This document shows, in pieces, positions 17,011 through 25,886 of a DNA stretch of 64,000 nt. This DNA comes from Komagataeibacter swingsii (lineage in GTDB: Bacteria > Pseudomonadota > Alphaproteobacteria > Acetobacterales > Acetobacteraceae). Made by a program: the position numbers and the translations under genes. The stretch spans positions 1-64,000 of the forward strand of contig NZ_NKUB01000004.1 in assembly GCF_003207895.1 (NCBI RefSeq), read 5' to 3'. The notes below the pieces were generated by a model. It saw only the letters and a list, made by a program, of their open reading frames with translations, was not told where the DNA came from and did not search any database. Within the stretch, counting starts at the first letter, position 1; each line of letters opens with the position of its first letter.

Positions 17011-17633
17011 GTGCGCCCGAACGCTTCATGCTGCGTGAACCCGCGATGCTGGAGCGGGAGATAAAGAAAAGCATTTTCCTGGCGCAGGCCGCCCCCGTTT
17101 CCACCCCGGCGGAGGCCATGGAATTCATTGCATCCGTCAGCGATCCCGACGCCACCCATAACTGCTGGGCCTACCTGATCGGCCAGACCTATCGCAGCGA
17201 TGACGCGGGCGAACCCGGTGGCACGGCGGGACGCCCCATCCTGCAGGTGATCGAGGGACAGGGTTTCGACCGTACCGTGGTCGTGGTGACGCGGTGGTTT
17301 GGGGGCACCAAGCTGGGTGCGGGCGGCCTGGTGCGGGCCTATGGCGGGACGGCGGCGGAATGCCTGCGCACGGCGGACCGCGTCCCGATCGTGGAGATGG
17401 TGTCCCTGACGTTTGGCTGCGGGTTTTCCGAACACGCCCTGCTGCGCGCGCGACTGGAAAGCATGGACTGCCAGATCGTGACAGAGGAATTCGGCGCGGA
17501 CGGTGTCGGCATGCAGATCACCCTGCCCGCGACACGCGAGGCGGAGGTCCGTACCCGCATCACCGACATCACCCGCGGGCAGGCGTTGATCCGCGTGGTG
17601 GAGGAAGACGCGATACCGGGTGTTGGAGACTAG
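17007..17633 (+). CDS. YigZ/IMPACT family protein
   Basis: 208 residues. The family signature GEPGGTAGRPIL followed by VVTRWFGGTKLGAGGLVRAY is fully conserved (about residues 69-113). The N-terminal domain is the IMPACT/UPF0029 fold; the C-terminal part resembles the EF-G domain V-like half. Bacterial function is unclear, possibly ribosome- or RNA-related. GTG start overlapping the radA stop implies coupled translation. Confidence 0.92.
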   Translation: MSAPERFMLREPAMLEREIKKSIFLAQAAPVSTPAEAMEFIASVSDPDATHNCWAYLIGQTYRSDDAGEPGGTAGRPILQVIEGQGFDRTVVVVTRWFGGTKLGAGGLVRAYGGTAAECLRTADRVPIVEMVSLTFGCGFSEHALLRARLESMDCQIVTEEFGADGVGMQITLPATREAEVRTRITDITRGQALIRVVEEDAIPGVGD

Positions 17634-17692
17634 CGGCATTGCCGCTATGTCAGACAGCGTTTCACGTTCACCATACGGAAAAAAGACCAGAT

Positions 17693-17929
17693 ATGACCGA
17701 TACCCCACCGGACCGTCTGTCCGTCAATCCTGCCAGCCCCTTCTACAACGAGGCCCTGCTTGATCGCGGCATTGGCGTGCGTTTCAAGGGCATCGAGAAA
17801 AACAATGTCGAGGAATACTGCATAAGCGAAGGCTGGGTGCGCCTGGCCGTGGGCCGGGGCACCGACCGTTTCGGCAACCCGATGGCCATGAAGGTCAAGG
17901 GGCCGGTCGAGGTCTGGTTCAAGTCCTGA
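17693..17929 (+). CDS. DUF3297 family protein
   Basis: 78 residues matching DUF3297: PDRLSVNPASPFYNEALLDR, then a VEEYCISEGWVRL block and a basic C-terminus. A small soluble cytoplasmic protein common in Proteobacteria, of unknown function. Start ATG at 17693 fits the family N-terminus; the ribosome binding site is weak. It follows the YigZ gene by about 60 bases. Confidence 0.85.
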   Translation: MTDTPPDRLSVNPASPFYNEALLDRGIGVRFKGIEKNNVEEYCISEGWVRLAVGRGTDRFGNPMAMKVKGPVEVWFKS

Positions 17930-17938
17930 ACCCTGTTT

Positions 17939-18031
17939 GATAAAAAACAATAAAAATTTTTGGGTGCTGCCTTTTTTCAAAAAGGCGGCGTTCTTTCGAA
18001 GCTTTTGCAAAAAGCTTCACCAAAAACCTCC
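17939..18031 (+). repeat. Paired-hairpin intergenic repeat, copy C
   Basis: Same orientation as copies A and B, with leader GATAAAAAACAATAAAAATT. The second stem is shortened (GAAGCTTTTGC/AAAAGCTTC). Sits between the ends of the convergent DUF3297 and hpnN genes. Confidence 0.85.
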
Positions 18032-18104
18032 TTTAATTTTAAAGCGCTATCATGATCTGACTTTTCAAACAGTCTCCAAACCAGCCCGGATACGGGACAG
18101 TATT

Positions 18105-18137
18105 AAAAAAGGCCGCATCCTTCCGGGTGCGGCCTTT
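18105..18137 (-). terminator. Rho-independent terminator of hpnN
   Basis: A ten-base-pair stem, GGCCGCATCC/GGGTGCGGCC with a TTCC loop and one G-T pair, is followed on the minus strand by six Ts. It lies 18 bases past the hpnN stop. Confidence 0.85.
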
Positions 18138-18154
18138 CGTGTTTCCCCGCCGGG

Positions 18155-20749
18155 TCATTCCTCGTCGATCGGGCGCTTGGGCAGCAGGGCCGGCACGAAG
18201 ACCAGCGTCGCCACCAGCGTGCATGCCAGCGACAGCAGCAGCAGCCGGCCCATGCTGGCCGTGCCCGGGTGGTGGGATGCCGCAAGCGAGCCGAAGGCCG
18301 TGCCCGTCGTCAGCGCGGAAAACAGCACCGCGCGCGCCGTCGGGCTGGACAGGGGCAGCCTGATTCCCGCCCGCCAGTTCATGACGAAATAGATGTTGAA
18401 CGACACGCCAACCCCCAGCAGCAGGGGGAGTGCGATGATGTTGGCGAAGTTCAGCTGTTCGGGCACCACGATGATCAGGATGACCGTCATAAGCGCCGAC
18501 AGCAGCAGCGGTGCGAGCACCAGCGCCGTATCCAGCAGCCTGCGCAGGGCGACGGCAAGGATGATGGCAATCATCACGATGGCGGCAGCCGCCGCCGTGA
18601 CAAAGGCATGCACCATGGTCGCGGCACTCTGCACGATGTCGATTGCGGAACCCGCCGCCATCGGGGCGACCTTCTGGATTTCGTCCACATAGGTGTGCAG
18701 CGCCCGGTTGCCCTTCATCTCCCTGGTCGGGTGGACCTCGACCAGCGCCCGGCCGTCGGGCAGCAGGTAGTCATGCGCCAGCTGCGCGGGCACGTCGGCA
18801 ATCGCAACCGGCTTCACCTGCAGCATGTCGCGCAGCATGTTCAGCTGCATGGGCAGGAAGCGCACCAGCGCCTCGTTGGTGGCCAGCACGCGCTGGTCAT
18901 CCGCCTGCGACAGGTGGGCCAGCGCCGACTGGATGCGGCGCAGCGGGTCATCGGCGGCCAGCCTGTCCATCACCCCGCCCAGTGCCGCCGCCGTCTTGGC
19001 CGCCGCCGTGCGCAGGTCGTCGGCGTCTGGCGCGGGTTTGGGGTTGGGCACCAGCAGGGTCGGCAGCATGATGTTCGCGGCATCCTGGATCAGGGGCAGC
19101 TTGGTCTTCTGGTCCGTGGGCACGAGCGACCCGAGCCATAGCGCGTCATGCACCATCGGCAGGTCCGACAGCCTGTCGGACATGGCGGCGGCCTGGTCCA
19201 GATCGGGCATCAGCACATCCACCGTATAGGGTGAATACTGCGGCTCCGACATCAGCATGCCCAGCGTGACCATGCCTTCCGACCTGGGGTTCTTGGTATG
19301 CAGCGGGTCGGCGTCGAATGTCAGGCGGGGCACAAGGGCCACGCCCACCAGCGCGATCACCACGAAGGCGCCCAGGATCGGCTTGCGGTGATGGCGGATC
19401 GCCACGTCAATCGGGCGGGCGAAGGCAAACCCGATCTTGCCATGGCCGGAGGTCGGGCGGAACAGCCGCAGCAGGGCGGGCAGCAGCGTCAGCGTGCAGA
19501 TGAAGGCGAACAGCATGCCGAAACCGGCAATCAGCCCAAGCTGGGCCACGCCGACAAAGGCGGTGGGGGTAAAGGCAAGGAACCCGGCCGATGTCGCCAT
19601 GGCGGCGACAAGGATCTGGTGGCCGGTTTCATTGCCGGTCTGCTCAAGCGCGTCCAGCAGCCCCGGCGAGGACCCGTCCGGCAGCGCCTGCGCGCGGAAC
19701 CGGACCGAGAACTGGATGGCGAAATCCACCGCGATACCAACGAACAGGATGGCGAAGGCGACCGAAATCAGGTTCAGCTTGCCCACCACGATGGCGGCGA
19801 AACCCGTGGTCAGCAGCAGCCCGGACACCAGCGTGGTGATGATGGGAATGATGATGCGCCACGTATGCACCGCCAGGATCAGCCACAGCGTGACCAGCAC
19901 CAGCGACCCCAGCAGGCCGGCCACCATGCCTTCGGCCACGGTTGCGAATTCCTCATCCGCGATCTGGGTGTCGCCGGTAATGTGGACATGCGCCCGGCCG
20001 CTCTGGACAAACGGCAGGCTGCCCGCCGCGGCACGGATGGCGTCCGACGCGGCGCCGCCGGGCTGGAAGGAATCATAATCCAGCTTGGGCTGGGTTACGA
20101 CAAACTGGTACTTGCCGCCAAGGTCGGCCAGGTCCCCCGCCAGCAGGCGTTCCCATGACAGGGGTTCGGGCGTGCCCGATACCGAATGCTGCAATGTCGT
20201 GGCGAACCCGTCCAGCGCCGCATGGAAGGGGCCAAGGTCGGCCTGCCCCTGGCTTATGCCCAGCGCGATCAGGTTCAGCGCGTTGAACAGCCCGCGCCCC
20301 GACGGGTCGGCGGCCAGTTCGCTCAGGAACGGCTGCGCGGTGATGGTGGTGTTGAGCACCCGCTCCAGCGCCTTGGGGTCAAGGAACATGAGGCCGTTGC
20401 GCACCAGGTAGGGGTCGGTCTGCGGCGTGGTGACGTAATTGAAATGGGTATGGTCGTCGCGCAGCCTGGCCGCCAGCGCCAGCGCGGTCTGCTGTGCCTC
20501 TTCCGGCAGGGCGGCGTCGATCACGGCGACAAGCTGGTCCTGTTTCTGCGGGAACAGCCGCCCCATCTCGTCCGAACGCTTCTTCCAGTCCAGCGAGGCC
20601 GAGAACATCGTCCCCGTATCCGTGGTCACGCCCAGCAGCGCATAGCTGGCATAGGTCGCCCCCGCGATCAGGCAGGCGAAGGCCAGTACCACCGCAATGG
20701 CACGACGGGAACAGAAAGCGACAAGGCGCCCAAGCGGTACCGATAGCAT
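18155..20749 (-). CDS. hpnN: Hopanoid transporter HpnN (RND/MMPL family)
   Basis: 864 residues with the duplicated MMPL/RND layout: N-terminal helix, a long periplasmic loop (to about residue 275), six helices (GLLGSLVLVTLWLILAV to about 430), a second periplasmic loop and a second six-helix block (about 690-864). The helix-4 segment FVGIAVDFAIQFSVR with a membrane Asp is typical for HpnN. HpnN carries hopanoids from the inner to the outer membrane. It lies downstream of hpnL on the same strand (142 bases), supporting the hopanoid assignment. Strong terminator follows. Confidence 0.92.
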   Translation of the reverse strand: MLSVPLGRLVAFCSRRAIAVVLAFACLIAGATYASYALLGVTTDTGTMFSASLDWKKRSDEMGRLFPQKQDQLVAVIDAALPEEAQQTALALAARLRDDHTHFNYVTTPQTDPYLVRNGLMFLDPKALERVLNTTITAQPFLSELAADPSGRGLFNALNLIALGISQGQADLGPFHAALDGFATTLQHSVSGTPEPLSWERLLAGDLADLGGKYQFVVTQPKLDYDSFQPGGAASDAIRAAAGSLPFVQSGRAHVHITGDTQIADEEFATVAEGMVAGLLGSLVLVTLWLILAVHTWRIIIPIITTLVSGLLLTTGFAAIVVGKLNLISVAFAILFVGIAVDFAIQFSVRFRAQALPDGSSPGLLDALEQTGNETGHQILVAAMATSAGFLAFTPTAFVGVAQLGLIAGFGMLFAFICTLTLLPALLRLFRPTSGHGKIGFAFARPIDVAIRHHRKPILGAFVVIALVGVALVPRLTFDADPLHTKNPRSEGMVTLGMLMSEPQYSPYTVDVLMPDLDQAAAMSDRLSDLPMVHDALWLGSLVPTDQKTKLPLIQDAANIMLPTLLVPNPKPAPDADDLRTAAAKTAAALGGVMDRLAADDPLRRIQSALAHLSQADDQRVLATNEALVRFLPMQLNMLRDMLQVKPVAIADVPAQLAHDYLLPDGRALVEVHPTREMKGNRALHTYVDEIQKVAPMAAGSAIDIVQSAATMVHAFVTAAAAAIVMIAIILAVALRRLLDTALVLAPLLLSALMTVILIIVVPEQLNFANIIALPLLLGVGVSFNIYFVMNWRAGIRLPLSSPTARAVLFSALTTGTAFGSLAASHHPGTASMGRLLLLSLACTLVATLVFVPALLPKRPIDEE

Positions 20750-20891
20750 GACGAGTATTCAGCCCTTCAGAAACCTACGTCGTGCCGCATGAAGCGCGGC
20801 AGTCGGTGAAGAGGCCCGGTTTGGCCCATGATGCGGTCCCGATGCAAGGTGGTTCTTTGTCACACGATGTACTGCCGCGCAGCCCCGGACA

Positions 20892-21902
20892 TCATGACTG
20901 GCCGGGCAGGTGCATTTCCGGAGCAGTGGTCGGGGCATGGCGGATCCAGCGTATTTCCATCACCTGCCATGCCATGAGCGAGGGCAGGCCCCACGCGATT
21001 TCCCGCAGGCGCTTGATGAGCGACAGCGCGATGCCCACCTGCGGCGACAGCCCGAACAGGCCGACGATTATGATATATCCCCCCTCCGACACGCCCAGCG
21101 CGCCGGGCACGGCAAAGCCCGCCGACTTTGCCGCCTGCCCCACGCTTTCGATCACAAAACTGTCAGCAAGCGAAAGCGGATGCCCCATGGCGGCAAGGAC
21201 AAGGAAAACCTCGAACGTGCCAAGCGACCAGCCAAGCAGTTGCAGCCCACCCGCGCGCAGCGAATTTCCATGCGTGCGGTACAGGGCGATGATTTCGCCG
21301 TGCAGGCCACGGATGTCGTCCACCCCGTCCCATCCCAGATGGGCGGCGATGCGCACCAGCAGCTTTTCCACAAGGGAAATGGCGCCCAGGTACTGGCTGC
21401 CAAGGAACACCGCGCCCAGTGCCACGGCGGCCCCGGCACTTTCCATAAGTTCGTCCGTCACGTGCGAACGGTTGACCAGGCAGAACAGCACCGCAAGCCC
21501 GGCCAGCGTGAAGATGACCTGGCTGAGCAGTTCAATGGTCAGGTCACAGATCGTGGCGGCGGCGGCGCGCCGGATGCCGAGGTTTTCACGCCGGGCCATG
21601 AGGCGCGTGGTAATGACCTCGCCCCCGACCTGGGCCACGGGCAGCAGGTTGTTGATCCCTTCACGCGCGCAGCGCAGGGCGAAAAAATCGGCAAAGGACA
21701 GCCGGGGGAGGCCACACTGGGCCAGCAGGCGCCATGCCTGCGCCGAAACACAGACCTGGCTTGCATGGAAAACGATGATGGCAGGAATGCTCCACCCCCC
21801 GGCCGCGATCAGCCGGAGGATGTCATGCAGGCCAAAACGCCCAAGCATCCATATCGTCAGACCGATACCGAATGCCCCGGCAATGAAGGTAAGCTGCCGC
21901 AT
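20892..21902 (-). CDS. hpnL: Hopanoid-associated membrane protein HpnL
   Basis: 336 residues, about eight membrane helices, lysylphosphatidylglycerol-synthase-TM/UPF0104-like fold. The blocks NLLPVAQVGGEVITTRLM and VPGALGVSEGGYIIIVGL are characteristic of HpnL. The role is hopanoid-related but its reaction is not settled. Start ATG 21902 has AGGGA six bases upstream; an alternative in-frame start at 21929 adds nine residues. It is upstream of hpnN, probably one transcription unit. Confidence 0.88.
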   Translation of the reverse strand: MRQLTFIAGAFGIGLTIWMLGRFGLHDILRLIAAGGWSIPAIIVFHASQVCVSAQAWRLLAQCGLPRLSFADFFALRCAREGINNLLPVAQVGGEVITTRLMARRENLGIRRAAAATICDLTIELLSQVIFTLAGLAVLFCLVNRSHVTDELMESAGAAVALGAVFLGSQYLGAISLVEKLLVRIAAHLGWDGVDDIRGLHGEIIALYRTHGNSLRAGGLQLLGWSLGTFEVFLVLAAMGHPLSLADSFVIESVGQAAKSAGFAVPGALGVSEGGYIIIVGLFGLSPQVGIALSLIKRLREIAWGLPSLMAWQVMEIRWIRHAPTTAPEMHLPGQS

Positions 21903-21981
21903 TCGCCATCCCTGTCCACATTCCCTCAAACAGGACCATTAAAAGTCTGTTTTCAGCCATTTAATGGACTGCGGCCCTATC

Positions 21982-22467
21982 CTAGCAGCCTCTGATTTTC
22001 TGAAGCAATGCGATACTTTCAACACAGGCGGCTACGGCCTCGCGGCCCTTGTTGTGCACATCATCGCGCGAACGGACCACCGCCTGTTCGTCGGTGTAGG
22101 TGGTCAGTACGCCAAATGCGATCGGCACTTCGGTGTTCAGCGCCGCCTGCTGTAGCCCCACGGCGGCGCCAAGGCTTATGAATTCGAAATGCGCGGTATC
22201 GCCCTTGATCACGCAGCCAAGGCAGACCACGCCGTCATAGCGGCCGGTACGCGCCAGCGCCTGCGCCAGTAGCGGCAGTTCGTACGCACCCGGCGCATAC
22301 ATGACATCATCCGCGCGTATGGAAATGCCATGTTCCCCCAGCCACGCCAGCGCGCCATCACGCAGGCCATGGGTCACGTTTTCATTGAAGCGGCTGACCA
22401 CGATGGCGACGCGCGGCGGGTGGGCGAATTCAAGCGTGGCGGGGGTGGAGGGGATGTTGGTGCTCAT
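21982..22467 (-). CDS. ribH: 6,7-dimethyl-8-ribityllumazine synthase
   Basis: 161 residues. Conserved blocks: VSRFNENVT at the N-terminus, APGAYELPLLAQAL (substrate binding), GCVIKGDTAHFEFI and FGVLTTYTDEQA, in which the second position of the usual L-T-T-x-x-x-x-Q-A is kept. It condenses the aminouracil from RibD/RibG with dihydroxybutanone phosphate from RibBA. Last gene of the riboflavin block, separated from ribBA by hairpin repeat D. Confidence 0.96.
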   Translation of the reverse strand: MSTNIPSTPATLEFAHPPRVAIVVSRFNENVTHGLRDGALAWLGEHGISIRADDVMYAPGAYELPLLAQALARTGRYDGVVCLGCVIKGDTAHFEFISLGAAVGLQQAALNTEVPIAFGVLTTYTDEQAVVRSRDDVHNKGREAVAACVESIALLQKIRGC

Positions 22468-22517
22468 ATCCGGCGTTTTCCGTTTTTAGGTGCAGAGTGT
22501 GTCTAAAAATAACGTAT

Positions 22518-22612
22518 TGATAAAAAACAATAAAAGTTTCTGAATGCCGCCTTTTTTCAGAAAGGCGGCATTCTTCGAGGCTTTTTGGAAAAAGCTTCGC
22601 CAAAAACTTTTG
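22518..22612 (+). repeat. Paired-hairpin intergenic repeat, copy D
   Basis: Leader GATAAAAAACAATAAAAGTTT is nearly identical to copy C, then GCCGCC-T-run/A-run-GGCGG and a second stem with compensating changes (GAGGCTTTTT/AAAAAGCTTC). Located between ribBA and ribH, both on the minus strand. It ends exactly at the ribBA stop. Confidence 0.85.
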
Positions 22613-23878
22613 TCAGTGGGCGTCCGCTGTCGCGGGTTCGCACAGGGCATGCCCCATCCGGGTGCGCTTGGCTTCCAGATAGGCCCGGTTGAAGGGATTG
22701 GGTTCCACCGCAAGGGGAATGCGTTCACGTACGTCAAAGCCATGGCGTTCCAGCGCGCGTACCTTGTCGGGGTTGTTGGTCAGCAGGTCGAGCCGGTTCA
22801 CCCCCAGCGCGCGCAGGATGGCGGATGCCGCCTGCCAGTCACGCGCATCGGTCTGGAATCCCAGCCGGTGGTTGGCGTCCACCGTATCCAGCCCTTCATC
22901 CTGCAGGGCATAGGCGCGGATCTTGTTGGCCAGGCCAATGCCGCGTCCTTCATGCCCGCGCACATAGACCAGCACGCCGGATTCCGCGCGCCCGATCCGT
23001 TCCAGCGCGCCCTGAAGCTGCGCGCCGCAGTCGCAGCGCAGCGACCCCAGCGCATCGCCCGTCACGCATTCCGAATGCAGGCGCACCAGTGGCACGGCGC
23101 CCGCGCGGTCGGGCTGGCCCTTGACCATCGCGACATGTTCGGTGCCATCGGGCGCACGAAAGGCATGGATCATCATGTCCGGCCCGCCAAAGCGGCTGGG
23201 CAGGTGGGCGCGGGCGACCTGCTCGATGGCGGGTTTCGCCTCCGGCGTGGCGTCGATCGGGTTGGCTTCCAGCCATTTCGCCAGTTCGGCGATGGACAGG
23301 ATCTGCAGCCCGTGGCGTCTGGCGTACGGACGCAGGTCGTCCATGCGGGCCATGGTCCCGTCCTCGTTCATGATCTCGCAGATCACGGCGGCCGGGATCA
23401 GCCCCGCCATGCGGGCCAGGTCGACCGAGGCCTCCGTGTGGCCGGGACGTGCGACCGTGCCGCCGGGCACCGCGCGCAGCGGGAAGATATGGCCGGGGGA
23501 GACTAGGTCCCCGGGCTTCGCGTCGGGGGCTGCCGCCACCAGCACGGTTTCGGCGCGGTCGGCGGCCGAAATGCCGGTGGTGACGCCCTCACGCGCTTCG
23601 ATGGACACGGTAAACGCCGTGCCGCGCGGGCAGGTGTTCACCTGTGTCATCATCGGCAGGTTGAGCTGCGCGATGCGTTCGGGCGACATGGGCATGCACA
23701 CCAGCCCGCGCGCATGGGTGACCATGAAGTTCATGGCGGCGGGCGTCATGAGTTCGGCGGCCATCACCAGGTCGCCTTCGTTCTCGCGGTCCTCGTCATC
23801 CACAAGGATGATCATCCCGCCCCGGCGGATGGTGGCAACGGCCTGTGCCAGTGCCGGGGGCATCAACGATACTGACAT
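22613..23878 (-). CDS. ribBA: Bifunctional DHBP synthase / GTP cyclohydrolase II
   Basis: 421 residues. Residues 1-205: dihydroxybutanone-phosphate synthase with acidic loop DDEDRENEGD and catalytic region GHTEASVDLARM. Residues about 215-410: GTP cyclohydrolase II with zinc ligands in HSECVTGDALGSLRCDCG and the RGHEGRGIGLANK active-site loop, so both halves look functional. Supplies both entry substrates of riboflavin synthesis. Its start overlaps the ribE stop by 16 bases. Confidence 0.95.
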   Translation of the reverse strand: MSVSLMPPALAQAVATIRRGGMIILVDDEDRENEGDLVMAAELMTPAAMNFMVTHARGLVCMPMSPERIAQLNLPMMTQVNTCPRGTAFTVSIEAREGVTTGISAADRAETVLVAAAPDAKPGDLVSPGHIFPLRAVPGGTVARPGHTEASVDLARMAGLIPAAVICEIMNEDGTMARMDDLRPYARRHGLQILSIAELAKWLEANPIDATPEAKPAIEQVARAHLPSRFGGPDMMIHAFRAPDGTEHVAMVKGQPDRAGAVPLVRLHSECVTGDALGSLRCDCGAQLQGALERIGRAESGVLVYVRGHEGRGIGLANKIRAYALQDEGLDTVDANHRLGFQTDARDWQAASAILRALGVNRLDLLTNNPDKVRALERHGFDVRERIPLAVEPNPFNRAYLEAKRTRMGHALCEPATADAH

Positions 23879-24480
23879 ACGCTCTCCACATATTTTGCGA
23901 TGACATCGACTTCGATATTCACGGGGTCCCCGGCCTTCAGCGTGCCAAGGGTGGTGTGGTCCCAGGTGTGCGGGATGATCATCAGGGCGATGCGGAATTC
24001 ATCCGCGCTACAGCCATCTTCCCCCGGCGCGCCGACTTCGTTCAGCGTCAGGCTGATGCCGTCGATCGTGATCGACCCCTTTTCCACCAGGTAACGGCGC
24101 AGGCGGGCGGGCACGGCAAAGGTGATGTGCCGGGCCTCGCCTGCCTGTCTCACCGCCGCAAGCCGTCCCGTCCCGTCCACATGCCCCTGCACGATATGGC
24201 CCGACAGGCGGGTGGTGGGGGTGACCGCGCGTTCAAGGTTGACGGTATGCCCCGCCGCGATCCGCCCCAGCGCCGTGCGGTCCAGCGTTTCGGAACTGAT
24301 GAAGAACGTGGCCGTGCCCGCCGCGTCAAACGACGTGACCGTCAGGCACACGCCATTGACGGCAATGCTTTCGCCCAATGCCAGGTCGGGAATGCCGGTG
24401 GCCACGGTTATGTCCAGGTCCCGCTCCTGCCGGCGTGCGGCGGTGATGCGGCCCTGATGTTCGATAATGCCGGAAAACAT
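23863..24480 (-). CDS. ribE: Riboflavin synthase, alpha subunit
   Basis: 205 residues made of two homologous lumazine-binding halves, each beginning with an MFSGIIE- or LSGHIVQGHVDGTG-type block; GESIAVNGVCLTV and GSITIDGISLTLNEV are the paired motifs. It dismutates two ribityllumazines to riboflavin. Start ATG at 24480 is two bases after the ribD stop; its stop overlaps ribBA. Confidence 0.96.
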   Translation of the reverse strand: MFSGIIEHQGRITAARRQERDLDITVATGIPDLALGESIAVNGVCLTVTSFDAAGTATFFISSETLDRTALGRIAAGHTVNLERAVTPTTRLSGHIVQGHVDGTGRLAAVRQAGEARHITFAVPARLRRYLVEKGSITIDGISLTLNEVGAPGEDGCSADEFRIALMIIPHTWDHTTLGTLKAGDPVNIEVDVIAKYVESVCQYR

Positions 24481-24482
24481 GC

Positions 24483-25580
24483 TTACTCCTTCACGGCGGC
24501 CAGTTCGGGGAACAGGCGCAGCGGCGTCACGTCCCCCTCCCGCACGCGTATGCTGTACTGGTCCGCGCCATCGGGGCGGGCGGTAATGGCCAGCCAGTCG
24601 TGCCACAGGCCACGGGCCTCGATTTCGGCCAGCAGCCGGGGGCCGGCTTCCACCATCGCCCATGTCACGCCCGCCATGCCCAGCATGTCGGGCAGGGCGG
24701 CGATATCGGTGCACACCTGCACCGCGAAGCCGCGCGCGCGCGCGGCCTGCAGATATGCCGCGTCCACTTCCCCCGTCCGGGTGCAGATGGCCAGGACCCG
24801 CGGCGCGCGACCGGGATGGTCGGCCACCCGGCGCACGTTCAGGCCCGGCCTGTCGGCGCGGATGGTGCCGCCTGCGGTAATCACCGCATCCGTCGCACGG
24901 CGCAGGCGGTGGGCCAGGTCAAGCGACGCGGCGGCGGTAAAGGTGGTGCGCCCTGCCGGCGGCAGCATGGACCCCGTGGCGTCCAGCGCCTGCTTGACCG
25001 TGATCCACGGCTGCCCCGTGCGCATGAAATGGGCGAACGGGGCCAGAAGGCTGCGGCACATGGACTGGATTTCAGCCTGCGGGCCAATAGGGCGGAGGAC
25101 ATGCACGCCGCAGCCATGCTGGCGCAAATGGTCCGCCCCGCCGCCTTCGACATGCGGGTTGGGGTCGCGCACGCCGATCCAGACATCACGCACCGGCGTC
25201 GCCAGCAGCGCCTGGGAACACGGGCCGGTTCGCCCGGTATGGTTGCAGGGTTCCAGTGTCACGACCGCCTTACGGGCGCGATCCAGCAGTCCGCGTTCGC
25301 GGCACTGGTTTATGGCCTGTATTTCGGCATGGGGGGTGCCCGCGCGATGATGGCCGCCAACGGCCAGGATCGTGCCCGCATCATCCAGCAGGGCGCAGCC
25401 CACCGGCGGGTTGGGGGCGGTCGCGCCCACATGGCGCGCGGCTTCATCCACCGCCGCACGGAAGGCGTGCGCGATGGCGGCTGGCATGTCTGGGGCTGGG
25501 TGGGGTGTGAAACCCTGTGGCAACGCGTCCAAAACACAGTACTCCATCCATCCGGACGGACCCAGGGCGCGTAAAACCAT
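24483..25580 (-). CDS. ribD: Bifunctional pyrimidine deaminase/reductase RibD
   Basis: 365 residues. The deaminase domain has the zinc motif PHAEIQAI and PCNHTGRTGPC; the reductase domain runs from about residue 155 with the DHFR-like block ITAGGTIRADRPGLNVR. It performs the second and third steps of riboflavin synthesis. I chose ATG at 25580: GAAGG lies seven bases upstream and is held in a perfect hairpin (25584-25608), which makes sense for a riboswitch-controlled start. An ATG at 25613 right at the riboswitch edge would add eleven residues but has no good binding site. First gene of ribD-ribE-ribBA(-ribH). Confidence 0.93.
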   Translation of the reverse strand: MVLRALGPSGWMEYCVLDALPQGFTPHPAPDMPAAIAHAFRAAVDEAARHVGATAPNPPVGCALLDDAGTILAVGGHHRAGTPHAEIQAINQCRERGLLDRARKAVVTLEPCNHTGRTGPCSQALLATPVRDVWIGVRDPNPHVEGGGADHLRQHGCGVHVLRPIGPQAEIQSMCRSLLAPFAHFMRTGQPWITVKQALDATGSMLPPAGRTTFTAAASLDLAHRLRRATDAVITAGGTIRADRPGLNVRRVADHPGRAPRVLAICTRTGEVDAAYLQAARARGFAVQVCTDIAALPDMLGMAGVTWAMVEAGPRLLAEIEARGLWHDWLAITARPDGADQYSIRVREGDVTPLRLFPELAAVKE

Positions 25581-25583
25581 CTG

Positions 25584-25608
25584 CCTGCCTTCACGGATGG
25601 AAGGCAGG
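25584..25608 (-). promoter_or_regulatory. Hairpin sequestering the ribD ribosome binding site
   Basis: On the minus strand CCTGCCTTC and GAAGGCAGG form a perfect nine-base-pair stem with a seven-base loop. The 3' arm contains the GAAGG binding site of ribD (start 25580). No T-run follows, so it is not a terminator; it reads as a translational off-switch linked to the FMN riboswitch just upstream. Confidence 0.7.
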
Positions 25609-25619
25609 GCCATAGTTTC

Positions 25620-25777
25620 CGTTCTCTCTCATCCGGACTGTAACCGTCGGTTCCGGAATTGCACCGGATCTGCTTGACCCCGCCCGCATGTCCTGCGGGC
25701 GGGCGCTCGCGGACTTATGTGCCCCTTGCAGGGAACAAACACCGCCGGTGGGGAATTTCGCCCCGCCCTGAGAACGC
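25620..25777 (-). promoter_or_regulatory. FMN riboswitch (RFN element)
   Basis: Minus strand reads, in order, GTTCTCAGGGCGGGGCGAAA, CCCCACCGGCGGT, GTCCGCGAGCGCC, a GC-rich variable hairpin (GCCCGC.../...GCGGGC), GGTCAAGCAGATCCGGTG, CCGGAACCGACGGTTACAGT and CCGGATGAGAGAGAAC. All conserved RFN segments are there and GTTCTC/GAGAAC closes P1. It controls the downstream rib genes in response to FMN. Confidence 0.97.
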
Positions 25778-25886
25778 CTGCGAACCGGGCTGGCTGCCCG
25801 ATTCGCCATTCAGTGGAATGATCTTGGGAATGATTTTAACGAATTGCAAGTGCCACGTTGGTTAACCACTATAATTTATCGTGATT

